40,007 nt of DNA from CAYTSW01 sp964440605 (GCA_964440605.1 CAYTSW010000009.1:1-40007), one strand, 5' to 3'. Shown: positions 1 through 8,952, counted from the stretch's first letter. Made by a program: numbers and translations. Notes: generated by a model from the sequence alone, not told the origin.

Positions 1-269
1 TTAGGGATGTGGAGCAACTCTTGTAGACGATGCCGCTGCTCTCGCAGCGACCGCGCATACTGCCAAATGAAGCCGAACGCGAGGAAGAACGTCCCGAGGC
101 GGATCAAGAGCCCGGGCCACGCGCTGATCGCTTCCGACCAGATCGCCGGTTCATTGCCCCGGTCATCGACCCACACAATCTTCGCTGTGACCGCCAGGCC
201 CGCGGGGACCAGAACCGCAAGGATGAACAAAAAGTTGGGCACGAGGGAGGAAAGTTTGGACAACTTCAT
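1..269 (-). CDS. Small two-helix membrane protein, C-terminus cut by window edge
   Basis: The gene starts at an ATG at 269 and stays open to the left edge, so only the first 89 codons are visible and the true end is unknown. The product begins MKLSKLSSLVPNFLFILAVL, a first membrane segment at about residues 8-30. A short soluble loop rich in W, D and E follows, then a second membrane segment at about residues 53-72 and a basic, Arg- and Gln-rich tail. The start overlaps the stop of the 724-residue gene upstream in an ATGA arrangement, so the two are almost certainly co-transcribed and translationally coupled. I do not recognise the family. A membrane partner for the large neighbour is an inference from the coupling only. 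Confidence 0.7.
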   Translation of the reverse strand, partial: MKLSKLSSLVPNFLFILAVLVPAGLAVTAKIVWVDDRGNEPAIWSEAISAWPGLLIRLGTFFLAFGFIWQYARSLREQRHRLQELLHIP

Positions 270-2440
270 CGCGCTTCTCCGAAGGCCGACAGCCAGCCCT
301 CGTCGAGAGAGTTGTGGCGCCGTGCCGGCCGCATGAGCCAGACGAGCACGACTGCGATGACGAGCCCGATCAGGGCCGCGACCATCGCTATGACATCGGG
401 CCAAAATCTACGCTCCTCGCTGCCGAAGAGGATGTTGCAGTGTTTAAACGTCGGCGGGTTCGTACCCCACCAGCCGTCCGGCGTGATGTCGATGGCGCCG
501 CTTCGCCCGATCTCATAGAGGCGGCATCGAAACTCCGGTCCGGTCTGTTTGAGCTCCTTGTACCAGTCCTTACTTTGCTCGTCACTCGCGTGCGGCTCCT
601 TACTGTGCTCGTCATTCGCGTGCGGCGTCTCTAGGGCGTAGCGCGTGGCGAAGTAAGTGCCCGTCTGATAACCGTTGCGGAGCGGCGGCGTTTCGTGCAG
701 CTTTTCACCCAGGCGCAGCCCAAAGTGAGAGGCGACGAGCAGATTGCGCGTCGCCCGGCGGTGTTCGGGGAGTTCGTAGAAGGCGTGCATGTCGGTCGTG
801 AAGCACACCGCGTGGGGCAGCCGCTGTCGCACCGCGTGGAGAATGGTGAGCGTGTCGTAGATGTCGCCCCCGAGCACGCCGACGGCCCGGATGGGCCGTT
901 TGTCCTGTCTGGCCTGTCCCATGTCTTTCGCGAGCTCATCCATCAGGCGATCGATGGAGTCCATCTGTGATCGGCCTTCGGGGCGGTAGCGCACTTCGGG
1001 CTGAAGCATCCGGCTCAACGCCGACGAGCCGGATGCGTAGTCCTCCTGCCGCGGCAGCGAGCCCGCGAGACCGGACGAGTAGCCTTTGAAGCGGAGCACT
1101 TTTTCCAAGTTCCCGCGGATCTCTTCCTCTTTCATAGAATATCGGTTGTGGAGACGTTTGACGAGAGCGTCCTTGAACGTGTTCTCCATCGCGCGGCTGT
1201 ACGCGCTGTTGAACGGGCTGATGAGCAGGATGCGTCCGCCCTCGCCCTTTGTTGTCGCCGCCGTGATGACCCCGCGTCGCAAGAGTTCATCTGCGAGAAG
1301 ACGAAGAAGGATGTCGTCCGTACCGATCAGGCGGTGGAGCAGCGGGCCGTTTTGACCGCCCATCGGAAGGCGAATCTGTGTGAAGCGGGTCGCCGTACAG
1401 TCGGTTGAGTTGAGCTGTGACGGACAGATAGCCTTGCAGAGGGAAGTCTTGGGGATTGTCGGGCGGCTGGCGTAGATGTTGGTCCGTTTCGACAAGACAC
1501 ACGCGGCGGCCTTACAGGACACCCGGCACTCATCATCCTGAGCCCTCAGCAGCGAGATCAGTGCGTCCGAGTTCGTCGGGCCCAGCACGCAGACGCGCGT
1601 GAATGGCGCGAGCTCCGCCGCGCAGTCGCTCGTGCAGGCTTCGCCGGTGCACTGCTTTCCGGCTCCGCACAACTCGTGCATCAACGCCGCAAGGCGTGGC
1701 AGGAAGGTGCCGAAGGGTTCGATCTGCATCTGGTCGAGCCACAAGACCAGCACTGACGGGGGGCAGCCGGTCTGCTCCGTGTCCCTGACGCCGTCGAACC
1801 ACTCGTAAGGCAGCTTAGTGGCTCCCCGATCTGGCCCGAGGAGGCTCCTGACCACGACGTACTCGATCTGGCTGTTCAGACGCGGGTAAAAACCATTGGC
1901 CGCGAGCCCCGCGATGACCGCCACACGCGTATCGATCCGTGCATCCGCGTCGGTCTGCCAGGGGGTGTTGTCGACCAGGACAGGCATCAGGATCAAGTCG
2001 CGCCGCCCGTGCGACTCGCCGTCCTCAGAACGGCATGCCGCGCAGCGCCTGTTTTTGATTTCCTCCGCCAGCCGTGCGAGGGCCGCGGCAGGCGTGCTAG
2101 CGTTCGCCGGGCTGGAACCCTGTTGAAGCCGCGCCGGCGCGGGGGCCTGAGGCCGCGACGCCTGGCTGTTGTCTGCCGAGGATTGGGCCCGCGTGTCGTC
2201 CGAGGTGCCCGTGATCGTCCGACTTTGGCCGCCTGAGGGCCGGGCATTCTCGATGGCGCGGAACGGATCCTGCCACAGCCGCGCGTACATCCGTTGCGGC
2301 ACGGCAGGCGAGACTTGGGTCGCGTCTGTGGTCGGACGCGTCGCGGTCAACGCGTCCGGGATGGAGGCGGCGCCGAGAAGCGCGAGCACGAACATGATCG
2401 CGGTGCCAAGTCGACCGTTGTCGGGAGCCAAGCGGCTCAT
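266..2440 (-). CDS. Large membrane-anchored envelope protein of unknown function (periplasmic-binding-like fold suspected)
   Basis: The 724-residue product has a hydrophobic N-terminal segment (about 12-30), a Pro/Ser/Ala-rich linker, a large soluble region and a C-terminal membrane helix at about 684-704 followed by a basic tail. It therefore looks anchored at both ends with the bulk outside the cytoplasm. Landmarks are YARLWQDPF (52-60), a central block with many cysteines (pairs such as CGAGKQC and CRVSC), RILLISPFNSAYSRAMENTF, and a later IRAVGVLGGDIYDTL...FTTDMHAFY stretch. The alternating beta-alpha look of these blocks resembles type I periplasmic-binding (receptor-ligand) folds. I recall similar uncharacterised bacterial proteins with the LWQDP and GVLG-D-YD motifs but cannot name the family. 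The start ATG has a GAGGTG ribosome site seven to eight bases upstream. The gene is coupled to the small membrane gene that follows it. Confidence 0.75.
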   Translation of the reverse strand: MSRLAPDNGRLGTAIMFVLALLGAASIPDALTATRPTTDATQVSPAVPQRMYARLWQDPFRAIENARPSGGQSRTITGTSDDTRAQSSADNSQASRPQAPAPARLQQGSSPANASTPAAALARLAEEIKNRRCAACRSEDGESHGRRDLILMPVLVDNTPWQTDADARIDTRVAVIAGLAANGFYPRLNSQIEYVVVRSLLGPDRGATKLPYEWFDGVRDTEQTGCPPSVLVLWLDQMQIEPFGTFLPRLAALMHELCGAGKQCTGEACTSDCAAELAPFTRVCVLGPTNSDALISLLRAQDDECRVSCKAAACVLSKRTNIYASRPTIPKTSLCKAICPSQLNSTDCTATRFTQIRLPMGGQNGPLLHRLIGTDDILLRLLADELLRRGVITAATTKGEGGRILLISPFNSAYSRAMENTFKDALVKRLHNRYSMKEEEIRGNLEKVLRFKGYSSGLAGSLPRQEDYASGSSALSRMLQPEVRYRPEGRSQMDSIDRLMDELAKDMGQARQDKRPIRAVGVLGGDIYDTLTILHAVRQRLPHAVCFTTDMHAFYELPEHRRATRNLLVASHFGLRLGEKLHETPPLRNGYQTGTYFATRYALETPHANDEHSKEPHASDEQSKDWYKELKQTGPEFRCRLYEIGRSGAIDITPDGWWGTNPPTFKHCNILFGSEERRFWPDVIAMVAALIGLVIAVVLVWLMRPARRHNSLDEGWLSAFGEAR

Positions 2441-2679
2441 CGTTCACCTCGCGTATCCGCTTGCCAAGCCAGGGCGTCTCTATCCGCGCCCTACGTCGCA
2501 ACGCATACTCTGGCACGCTTGAAACGCTAAGGTGCACACTTTAGTGGATCTAGGCAAGGGGGCGCGTCAGGGAAAGATGCGTAATGTTGGTATTCTTGGG
2601 TAAGCCCTACAGTTCCGCTCGGTCAGAATCCGTCTAGATCCCGAACTCGATTACGGCGCGAACCGTTCCAAGCCTCGAA

Positions 2680-3648
2680 ATGCCGCACCCACGCATCGTC
2701 ACCGTCACCATGAACCCTGCCGTCGACCACGTCCTCGAGGCGCGGCAGTTCACCATCGGCGCGCATATGAGCGCGACCCGGCTCGGCTGGTATCCCGCCG
2801 GCAAGGGCATCAATGTCGCGCGAACCCTCGGCGCGCTCGGCTCACGCGTCGTCGCGACCGGCTTCGTCGGGCACGGCGAACTCGGCTTGTTCGAGGAATA
2901 TCTCGAACGCGCGGGCCAGGGCCGCGTCGTCATGCAGTTGCTCACGGTGCGCGGGCGCACGCGCGACAACATCACCATCGTGGACCCCGTCTACGACACC
3001 GAGACCCACATCCGCGACGAGGGCTTCACCATCCAGCACGAGGACGCCCGCAGGCTGACCAGCAAGGTCAGCATGCTCGCGCGCGACGACGCGGTCGTGT
3101 GCTTCTCCGGCTCCCTGCCGCCCGGCTTCACGACCGGGGACCTGCGCACGATGCTCCATCGCTGCCAGACGATGGGCGCGAAGATCATCGTCGATACCCA
3201 CAGCGACGCTCTCGACGCCGTGCGTGACGAGCCCGTCTGGATGCTCAAGCTCAACGCCCGCGAGGCGAGCCAACTCACGGGCGTCGCGGTCGACATCGAG
3301 CCCGATCGCGCCGTCGAGGCCGCCCGCTCGCTCCTCGTCGCCAGCGGGGGTCCGGCGCAGGTTGTCATCATCACGCGCGGGCCCGCGGGCGCCGTGCTCG
3401 TCACCCACGACCTCGCGCTCGCCGGCTACACCTTCGTCCACCCGGGACGCATCGCCAACACCGTGGGCTGCGGCGACGCGCTGCTCGCCGGCGTCCTGCA
3501 TGCGTGGGCCGCCAACGAGGGATGGGAAGCCGTGCTGCGCAGCGGGGTCGCCGTCGCCACCGCGAACGCCGTCGCCCGCGTGCCCGGCGAGTTGAGCCAC
3601 GAGGACGTCGAAGAGTTCAGCGAGGCCGCGACGATCGACAAGCTCTGA
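2680..3648 (+). CDS. PfkB-family sugar-phosphate kinase, 1-phosphofructokinase/tagatose-6-phosphate kinase type
   Basis: This is a 322-residue member of the PfkB/ribokinase superfamily, close to the FruK/LacC branch in length and order of motifs. It would phosphorylate a sugar phosphate such as fructose 1-phosphate or tagatose 6-phosphate in the cytoplasm. The N-terminus carries the branch's typical opening (RIVTVTMNPAVD) and the substrate-side glycine motif AGKGINVARTLG at about residues 40-51. The C-terminal ATP/anion-hole motif reads NTVGCGDALLAG, containing the catalytic aspartate of GxGD near residue 267; the common DTVG is NTVG here. The start ATG has no clear ribosome site, but the family opening begins four residues later, which supports it. 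The gene stands alone, without a PTS fructose permease or fruR beside it, so the substrate cannot be fixed from context. Confidence 0.85.
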   Translation: MPHPRIVTVTMNPAVDHVLEARQFTIGAHMSATRLGWYPAGKGINVARTLGALGSRVVATGFVGHGELGLFEEYLERAGQGRVVMQLLTVRGRTRDNITIVDPVYDTETHIRDEGFTIQHEDARRLTSKVSMLARDDAVVCFSGSLPPGFTTGDLRTMLHRCQTMGAKIIVDTHSDALDAVRDEPVWMLKLNAREASQLTGVAVDIEPDRAVEAARSLLVASGGPAQVVIITRGPAGAVLVTHDLALAGYTFVHPGRIANTVGCGDALLAGVLHAWAANEGWEAVLRSGVAVATANAVARVPGELSHEDVEEFSEAATIDKL

Positions 3649-3668
3649 CAGGCTTGCTGGGCCTGTGC

Positions 3669-3691
3669 CACGGCTTGTCTCGCAAGCTGTG
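3669..3691 (+). terminator. Hairpin after the PfkB-type kinase gene
   Basis: CACGGCTTG at 3669-3677 pairs with CAAGCTGTG at 3683-3691 (one G-U pair) around a five-base loop, 20 bases after the kinase stop. There is no T-run, so an intrinsic terminator is possible but weak. Confidence 0.35.
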
Positions 3692-3749
3692 CTCCCACAC
3701 GAGGGCGGGGCGGCGTGTCGGGGTCTTCCGCGAGGTCGGCGCTTGAATG

Positions 3750-3779
3750 CACGGGTTCCCGCCGCGCAATCAACCCGTG
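3750..3779 (-). terminator. Hairpin between convergent genes, after the lipoprotein gene
   Basis: CACGGGTT at 3750-3757 and AACCCGTG at 3772-3779 form a perfect eight-base stem with a 14-base loop, just past the stop of the minus-strand lipoprotein gene. It lacks a T-run. It may end transcription of the convergent pair or simply be a palindromic intergenic unit. Confidence 0.3.
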
Positions 3780-3795
3780 GCACGGAGAGACTCGG

Positions 3796-4680
3796 TCAGT
3801 CAGGCTTCACGCCCGACCGTCCTTCCCGCGGCGTGTCGTCCGGGAGGTTGCGCGTGAAGCGGCGTGATCCCTTGAGGAACAGGCCTTCGGAGAAGTCGAA
3901 CACCGGCCCGCGGAAGACCCGTGTCAAAGCCTCCGGATCCTCCATCAACCAGACGCGCAGGTCGCCCCGATTCGTGCGTAGAACGACGCGGTTGTTGCCA
4001 CCCGCGACGTTCGTCTGCACCACGTCGCGCGACGCGTACGTGCGGTCGGCATCGGATACGCGGTTCTTGATCACCGACTCGCCGTCGAGCGTCTCGAGGT
4101 CGTACACGCCCGTCGAGCCGGGCGGCACCTGCCAGTACACGCTGCCATCGGTCACGAGCACCTGTGCCTCGTCACGCATTGGGTGATCCGTGCGGAACTC
4201 CACCGGCCCCTGATGGTTCTCGATCTCCACGCGCCCCCGGCCGCCCACAACCTCCACGAGCCCGCCGCGGTTCACCACCCGCACCCCATCGAGCCGCGGC
4301 ACGAGCACACGCAGCGCCACCGCGTGGTCTTCCACCTCGCGCAGCGAGCGCGTGCGCACACGCACCACGCCGATGCCCGGCTCGGACTCGTCGTACATCG
4401 CGTCGAGCGTCACGGCCCGGGCCAGCTCGCCATCCGCGTCGACATCGTTCTCGAACGCGACCCCGAACGCCCGGCCTTCCACCGCGACGTCGTTCCGGCC
4501 TTCGTCCACGCGCACCTCGACCTGACCCCGGAAGTTCTCCACCTCCACCGCCAGCAGGCGCAGGTCCTCGGGCGTCTCGACGCTCGTCACCCGCTCCGAG
4601 CCGGCGCAGCCGACGAGCCAGACGAGCGACGCCAGGACGACGAGGGTCACGATGCGAGCGGCGGGCGGGAAGTGATGCAA
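3796..4680 (-). CDS. Predicted lipoprotein, beta-rich, resembling DUF4097-type adhesin-like proteins
   Basis: With a TTG start at 4680 the product has 294 residues and a short lipoprotein signal ending in the lipobox LVGC. Upstream of this TTG lies GGAG at eight bases spacing. An ATG at 4794 would give a 38-residue extension before the signal, which does not fit a signal peptide. The mature part is a run of short beta-strand repeats (for example VEVENFRGQVEVRV, VRVVNRGGLVEVVGGRGRVEI, VLVTDGSVYWQV), as in right-handed or stacked beta 'putative adhesin' domains. The C-terminus (about 230-294) is a charged tail without further motifs. It is probably anchored to the inner or outer membrane. Function is unknown. 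It diverges from the YSC84-like lipoprotein gene, sharing a 211-base intergenic region. Confidence 0.7.
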   Translation of the reverse strand: MHHFPPAARIVTLVVLASLVWLVGCAGSERVTSVETPEDLRLLAVEVENFRGQVEVRVDEGRNDVAVEGRAFGVAFENDVDADGELARAVTLDAMYDESEPGIGVVRVRTRSLREVEDHAVALRVLVPRLDGVRVVNRGGLVEVVGGRGRVEIENHQGPVEFRTDHPMRDEAQVLVTDGSVYWQVPPGSTGVYDLETLDGESVIKNRVSDADRTYASRDVVQTNVAGGNNRVVLRTNRGDLRVWLMEDPEALTRVFRGPVFDFSEGLFLKGSRRFTRNLPDDTPREGRSGVKPD

Positions 4681-4891
4681 GGCAGTCGCTCCAGAAACAA
4701 GTGGGGGCCGCGGCGAACGAGTCCCGATAAAGGGGGTGTACGCGTGGCGGGGCGTGCAGGGTCGCGCGTGGGGATGGTATGAGAAATGGGTCATCGGCTC
4801 GTCGCCACCCCTTCGTCGAGTGACGGGCCTAGCCTTGCCCGAATCCAGCCCCTGTACGCCCGTCCGCCGCTCTCGGAAGGAAACCGACGCC

Positions 4892-5464
4892 ATGCCCCGC
4901 AAGGCAATCGCCCGTGCCACGCTGCTCTTGCTGGCCCTCTCGGCCATCGTCGCCCTGCCGGCCTGCTCGAACTACCGCGAGACGCGCGGTGACCCGGACC
5001 GCCCGCTTCGCGAGCTCCGTACCGAGGCCGATGCCGCCCTCCAGGACTTCCGCGATCGCGATCCGAGCCTCGCGGGGTTCTTCGACTCGGCCTACGCCTA
5101 CGCCATCTTCCCCTCCATCACCAAGGGAGCCGCGGGCATCGGCGCGGCCAACGGCGACGGCGTGGTCTACCGCTCGGGCGATGTCATCGGCTACGCCGAG
5201 ATGACGCAGGTGAACGTTGGCCTTCAACTCGGCGGGCAGTCGTACGCCCAGTTGATGTTCTTCGAGGATCAGGACGCCTTCCGCCGCTTCACCCGCGGCG
5301 ATGTCGAGTTCAGCGCCAACGCCTCGGCCGTCGCCGCCGACGAGGGCGCCGCTCGGGCCGCCGACTACGCCGGCGGCGTCGCCGTCTTTTCGATGCCCAA
5401 TCGCGGGCTCATGTTCGAGGCCTCGCTGGGCGGTCAGGACTTCGACTTCACGCCCGCGGAGTGA
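4892..5464 (+). CDS. YSC84-like (lipid-binding SYLF-type) lipoprotein
   Basis: The 190-residue product starts at an ATG preceded by GGAAGGAAA about nine bases upstream. A lipoprotein signal ends in LPAC, with the modified cysteine near residue 28. The mature protein matches the SYLF/Ysc84 pattern: a helical A(x)ALQDF region, then SAYAYAIFPSITKGAAGIGAA (shown here in part: YAIFPSITKGA), a GxGVVY strand and a final V-FSMPNRGLMFEASLGGQ. In eukaryotes this domain binds phosphoinositides and actin; bacterial members are envelope lipoproteins of uncertain role. It converges with the prepilin gene that ends 27 bases further on. Family assignment is by motif and is fairly secure; function is not. Confidence 0.82.
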   Translation: MPRKAIARATLLLLALSAIVALPACSNYRETRGDPDRPLRELRTEADAALQDFRDRDPSLAGFFDSAYAYAIFPSITKGAAGIGAANGDGVVYRSGDVIGYAEMTQVNVGLQLGGQSYAQLMFFEDQDAFRRFTRGDVEFSANASAVAADEGAARAADYAGGVAVFSMPNRGLMFEASLGGQDFDFTPAE

Positions 5465-5491
5465 CCACTCGTCCGGGACCGCTGAGTCGCG

Positions 5492-6166
5492 TCACTCCCC
5501 GATGCGCCGCGGCATGGCGCTGGCCACCAGGCGCGTCACGCGAGGCGGCGCGTCCGACGCCACGCGCACGCTCTCGGGCGCGTCCGGCTCCACCACCAGG
5601 TCCATCGTCGCCCGCTCCAGGCGCGGCCCGATCCCATACCGCAACACGAAGCGGCACGAGCGGACCTGATCGAGCAGCATCGCCTCCTGCGTCGAGTCGT
5701 CGGACAGGGTGATGCGCACGAGCCAGAGCTCGCCCGGCCCCGTCGGTTCAAAGCCCAGGTCGGGCTCCGGCTCCCCGTTGCCCCACACGCGCAGCTGCGC
5801 ACCTTCGCCCGCGTAGCGGTACTCGATGCGCGAGACCTCCGTCGGTATGCCGTCGGCGTCGACCGCCGAGACGAACTCCATGTAGTCCGAGAGCACGGGG
5901 TTCTCGGAGTTGGCCAGCACGTCGTCGGGCAGCGGGCGGAAGTCGCGCCCCGTGCGCACCATCGCGAGCACGCGGTTCACAACGATGCGTGTCACGACGT
6001 TGCTCGACGCCGCGTCCGCGTTGATCTCGTACGCCTTGAAGGTCGTGTCGAGCGCGACGAGCGTCGCGCTCATCAGCAGCGCGCTGATGAGCGTCGCCAC
6101 CTGCATCTCCAGCACGGTGAACGCACGCCGGGCCGAGCGACGCAAGACAGAACTCGCCTGGCGCAT
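5492..6166 (-). CDS. Prepilin-like protein (minor pseudopilin, PilW/GspJ-like)
   Basis: The 224-residue product has a short basic leader, then the prepilin peptidase site RRA|FTVLEMQVA with Glu at position +5, and a hydrophobic helix (LISALLMSATLVAL). Alanine rather than glycine at -1 is a minor variant. The C-terminal domain is a beta-rich head of about 180 residues. Its start ATG at 6166 shares one base with the TGA of the preceding gene (TGATG), and AAGGAGG lies seven bases upstream; the GTG one codon earlier is worse placed. It is the last gene of the pilT-gspF operon. It is likely a minor pilin that primes or decorates the fibre together with the two genes before it. Confidence 0.8.
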   Translation of the reverse strand: MRQASSVLRRSARRAFTVLEMQVATLISALLMSATLVALDTTFKAYEINADAASSNVVTRIVVNRVLAMVRTGRDFRPLPDDVLANSENPVLSDYMEFVSAVDADGIPTEVSRIEYRYAGEGAQLRVWGNGEPEPDLGFEPTGPGELWLVRITLSDDSTQEAMLLDQVRSCRFVLRYGIGPRLERATMDLVVEPDAPESVRVASDAPPRVTRLVASAMPRRIGE

Positions 6167-8952
6167 CACGGTCCCTCCTTGTAGCTGCCGGGCACGGGCA
6201 CCACGCTCAGCGGGAGCGCCAGCCCGTCGGGGAGGATCATGTCCGGGTCGGCTTCGAGCCGCGTGACGCCCACGCCGTTGTACGGGATGGCGCGGCGCAC
6301 GTGCAGCGCCGGGTCCGCGACGTCATCGGGCACGCCGTCGTACCACGCCTCCTCGTGCGTCCCGTCGAAGCCCGCGAGCAGCACGGGATCGCCGTCGTTG
6401 TCGAAGGCGGTATCCCAGCCGATGTCGAGCGTGCCGTCGCCGTCGAGGTCGGTGAGGTCCGAGGGGTCGATGGCCTCGAAGTCGCCGTTCTCGGCGGTCG
6501 CGTACCCGATGGTGACGTTGAAGTGCGCCGGGTTGCCGATCGCCTCGCCGTAGAGCGCGAGGGGCGCCTCGCCGCGCACGGGCGTGAACGTGGACATCAG
6601 CACGCCGCGGATCTCCGCGTTCCCGCGCACGTCCAGCACGCCCGCGATCACCGCCCCCTCCAGGCGCACGTCCTGCTCCGGCGGCGGGTTGATCGACCCG
6701 ATGTCCACGCTCCACTCCGGCGCCAGCAGCGAGCTCTTGGCGATCTCGTCTTCGTGCTCGGCGTCGGGATTGAGCGCCGAGTCGTCCGGCGCGTCGGGGT
6801 GCCGACGCGCGTAGCGCGTCGAACCGGTGAACTGCATCTTGTTGCGCAGGTGCGTGAACACACGCGGCTTGTCGGCGATGACCGACCCGATGATCAGGCA
6901 GTCGTGGAACCGCAGGTTGTTCGAGAGCCGCTTCGTGTCGTAGGAGTTGTCCGGTGCCGAGCCGTCGCCGTTGAGATCGATCGGCACGACCAGCGGGTCG
7001 GGCAACGCGTCGTAGCCTTCGTAACTCTCATCCACGTAGCTCTTGTCCAGCGCCACGTCGCTCTCGGCCGGCGGCGGGGGGTACTTGTACGCCAGCCCAC
7101 CGCCCGTGCGCACCTGCTCGCCGTAGAACACCCACGAGGGGTGCGTGTTGTCGTTCCACAGCTCCACGCGTGTGATCCCGATGAACTCGCAGTCGATGAA
7201 CAGCGCGTTGAGCCCCATCGGGATCGTCACGTTCCGGAAGGTCATCCCCTCGAACACCGGGCGGGCGTACCAGTCCGCCGGCGTGTTCGTCCCGAAGGGC
7301 GTCGGTTCGGTGCGTACCGGCGGCTCCCACCCCGCGCCGTTCTGCGCGCTGACCTGCGACCAGAAGCCAGGGTCAGAAGCGTCGTCCTGCAACGCGCGCA
7401 GCGCATCGCCCGCGGCGTCGAAGCTCCCGGGAGCGATCGTCGGCAGCTCCTGCTCGTCGGCGTCGAAGATCACCGCCTGTTCGCCCTGTGCCGTGCGGAT
7501 CGGCCCCTGCACGAACTTCTGGTAGTCCGAGACGACCAGGCCGTTCGGGTCGCTCGCGTTCTCCCAGTCCACACGCGAGGCGCGCAGCCGGATGCCGCCG
7601 CGGATCTTGGCGTACTGATCGCGGTAGTCGAGCACGCCGTCGCGGTAGCCGAGCTTGATGTCGTCGAGGTCGAGGTCATCGGCGTCGACCGTGCCGTCGC
7701 CGTTGGCGTCGTCCATGGAGGAGTAGTCCCATGCGCCGTTCGCGAAGCGTCCGTTGCGGATGCCGTTGCGGTTGCGGTCGGGCGCGCCCGAGTCGATGAG
7801 CATCGCCAGGGCGTTGTTGACGGCGAACTCGCTCGACCGCGAGGCCGCGTCGGTGCCCGCGGTGAGCGACGAGCTGAGGACGACTTGCCCGTCACCGTTG
7901 CTGTCGTAGTGGCGCAGGAAGATGTCGAAGTCGTCGACGGTGTCGTCGCGTGTCTCGTCGGCGAAGGCGTTGTCGGGCGACGAGTCGTTGTCGTAGTCGA
8001 TCGCGTTGATCGTCGCCAGCGCGGCGCCCTCGATGCCGTTGAGCACGCGCAGGCGGTTGTCACCGTCGACGTCGTCCTCGAGCACCGCGTCGTAGAAGTC
8101 TTCGAGTTTGCGGTCGAGCACGGGGTTGAGCCCGTAGAAGTCCGAGAGCGAGGCGAGCGGCGCCCCGTCGATGGAGTCGAGAGAATCGGAATCGAAGGAG
8201 CTGCCCACCGGGCCGTCGACGTGCCCGCCCACGCCGACGATCGGCGGCACGTTCGAGATGATCGCGTACTCCACGCGCTTGGCGACGCGGTACTGCGCCT
8301 CGACCGTGCGCGTCACCCACCGCCCACGCGAGAAGTCCCAGTCGTAGCCCGTCGCGACGACGCGGATCCGACCGCGGGCGTCGGGCGGGCCGTACGAGAT
8401 CTGCACCGCCGTGACGATCTGATCCGTCGAAGGATCACGATCGATCCCGATCGGGAGGGTCACGAGCCACTGACTGTTGCGCGGCAGCACGGTGATCGGG
8501 CCCGGCGCGTTTTCCGGGTCGCTGCCGTCGATCAGGTTGTCGTTCGCGTCGGCGGCGTGGATGTTCGACAGCGCCGCCATGATCGAGCGCGGGGCTTCGC
8601 TCTCCGTCAGCCCCCACTTCGGCGCGGCGACGGTCACGTCGCTCGGCGCGGGGCCGACCCAGAGGGTGTCGAGATACTCCGCGTCCACCTCGCCGCGCGA
8701 GACGATGAAGCGCGAGACCGCCCGGCGCAGGCGCGACTCGGCGAGGACGAGCCCGGTGTCGACAGCCCCTTGCGAGCGTACGACGCGGATGTGCGACGCC
8801 GCCGAGCGCAGGTTGCCCTGCGTCGCGACCGCCATGGCGGCGGCGAGGGAGGCGAACATGACGAGGAACATCATCGCCAGCACGCCGACGACGCCGCGCC
8901 GGCGTGTCACGCGCTTGCAGGCTTGCCGGAGTAGTGTCGTCGTCCGTTTCAT
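6166..8952 (-). CDS. Giant PilX-like membrane-anchored protein with calcium-loop motifs
   Basis: The 928-residue product begins at an ATG with GGAG seven bases upstream; open frame further upstream has no protein-like character. The N-terminus has a basic stretch (RRR) and one long hydrophobic helix at about 17-40, followed by helical sequence (GNLRSAASHIRVVRSQGAVD) as in PilX/GspK-like minor pilins. A prepilin FTxxE site is absent. The remainder is a large acidic extracellular region with at least six Asp-rich loops of the DxDxDG type, including DVDGDNRL, DSNGDGQV, DANGDGTVDADDLD, DLNGDGS, DLDGDGTLD and DNDGDP. These look like EF-hand or dockerin calcium loops. The later part (about 610-830) has beta-helix-like repetition around 'FHDCLIIGSVIAD' and 'EGAVIAGVLDVRGNAEIRG'. 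Usual PilX proteins are under 250 residues. Position inside the pilus operon supports a role at the fibre surface or tip. Confidence 0.75.
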   Translation of the reverse strand: MKRTTTLLRQACKRVTRRRGVVGVLAMMFLVMFASLAAAMAVATQGNLRSAASHIRVVRSQGAVDTGLVLAESRLRRAVSRFIVSRGEVDAEYLDTLWVGPAPSDVTVAAPKWGLTESEAPRSIMAALSNIHAADANDNLIDGSDPENAPGPITVLPRNSQWLVTLPIGIDRDPSTDQIVTAVQISYGPPDARGRIRVVATGYDWDFSRGRWVTRTVEAQYRVAKRVEYAIISNVPPIVGVGGHVDGPVGSSFDSDSLDSIDGAPLASLSDFYGLNPVLDRKLEDFYDAVLEDDVDGDNRLRVLNGIEGAALATINAIDYDNDSSPDNAFADETRDDTVDDFDIFLRHYDSNGDGQVVLSSSLTAGTDAASRSSEFAVNNALAMLIDSGAPDRNRNGIRNGRFANGAWDYSSMDDANGDGTVDADDLDLDDIKLGYRDGVLDYRDQYAKIRGGIRLRASRVDWENASDPNGLVVSDYQKFVQGPIRTAQGEQAVIFDADEQELPTIAPGSFDAAGDALRALQDDASDPGFWSQVSAQNGAGWEPPVRTEPTPFGTNTPADWYARPVFEGMTFRNVTIPMGLNALFIDCEFIGITRVELWNDNTHPSWVFYGEQVRTGGGLAYKYPPPPAESDVALDKSYVDESYEGYDALPDPLVVPIDLNGDGSAPDNSYDTKRLSNNLRFHDCLIIGSVIADKPRVFTHLRNKMQFTGSTRYARRHPDAPDDSALNPDAEHEDEIAKSSLLAPEWSVDIGSINPPPEQDVRLEGAVIAGVLDVRGNAEIRGVLMSTFTPVRGEAPLALYGEAIGNPAHFNVTIGYATAENGDFEAIDPSDLTDLDGDGTLDIGWDTAFDNDGDPVLLAGFDGTHEEAWYDGVPDDVADPALHVRRAIPYNGVGVTRLEADPDMILPDGLALPLSVVPVPGSYKEGP

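Noticed and set aside
6301..8934. Long open frame on the plus strand opposite the giant PilX-like gene
   Set aside because: It is rich in Arg, Val and His with no domain, has no ribosome site, and mirrors the codon bias of the real gene on the other strand.
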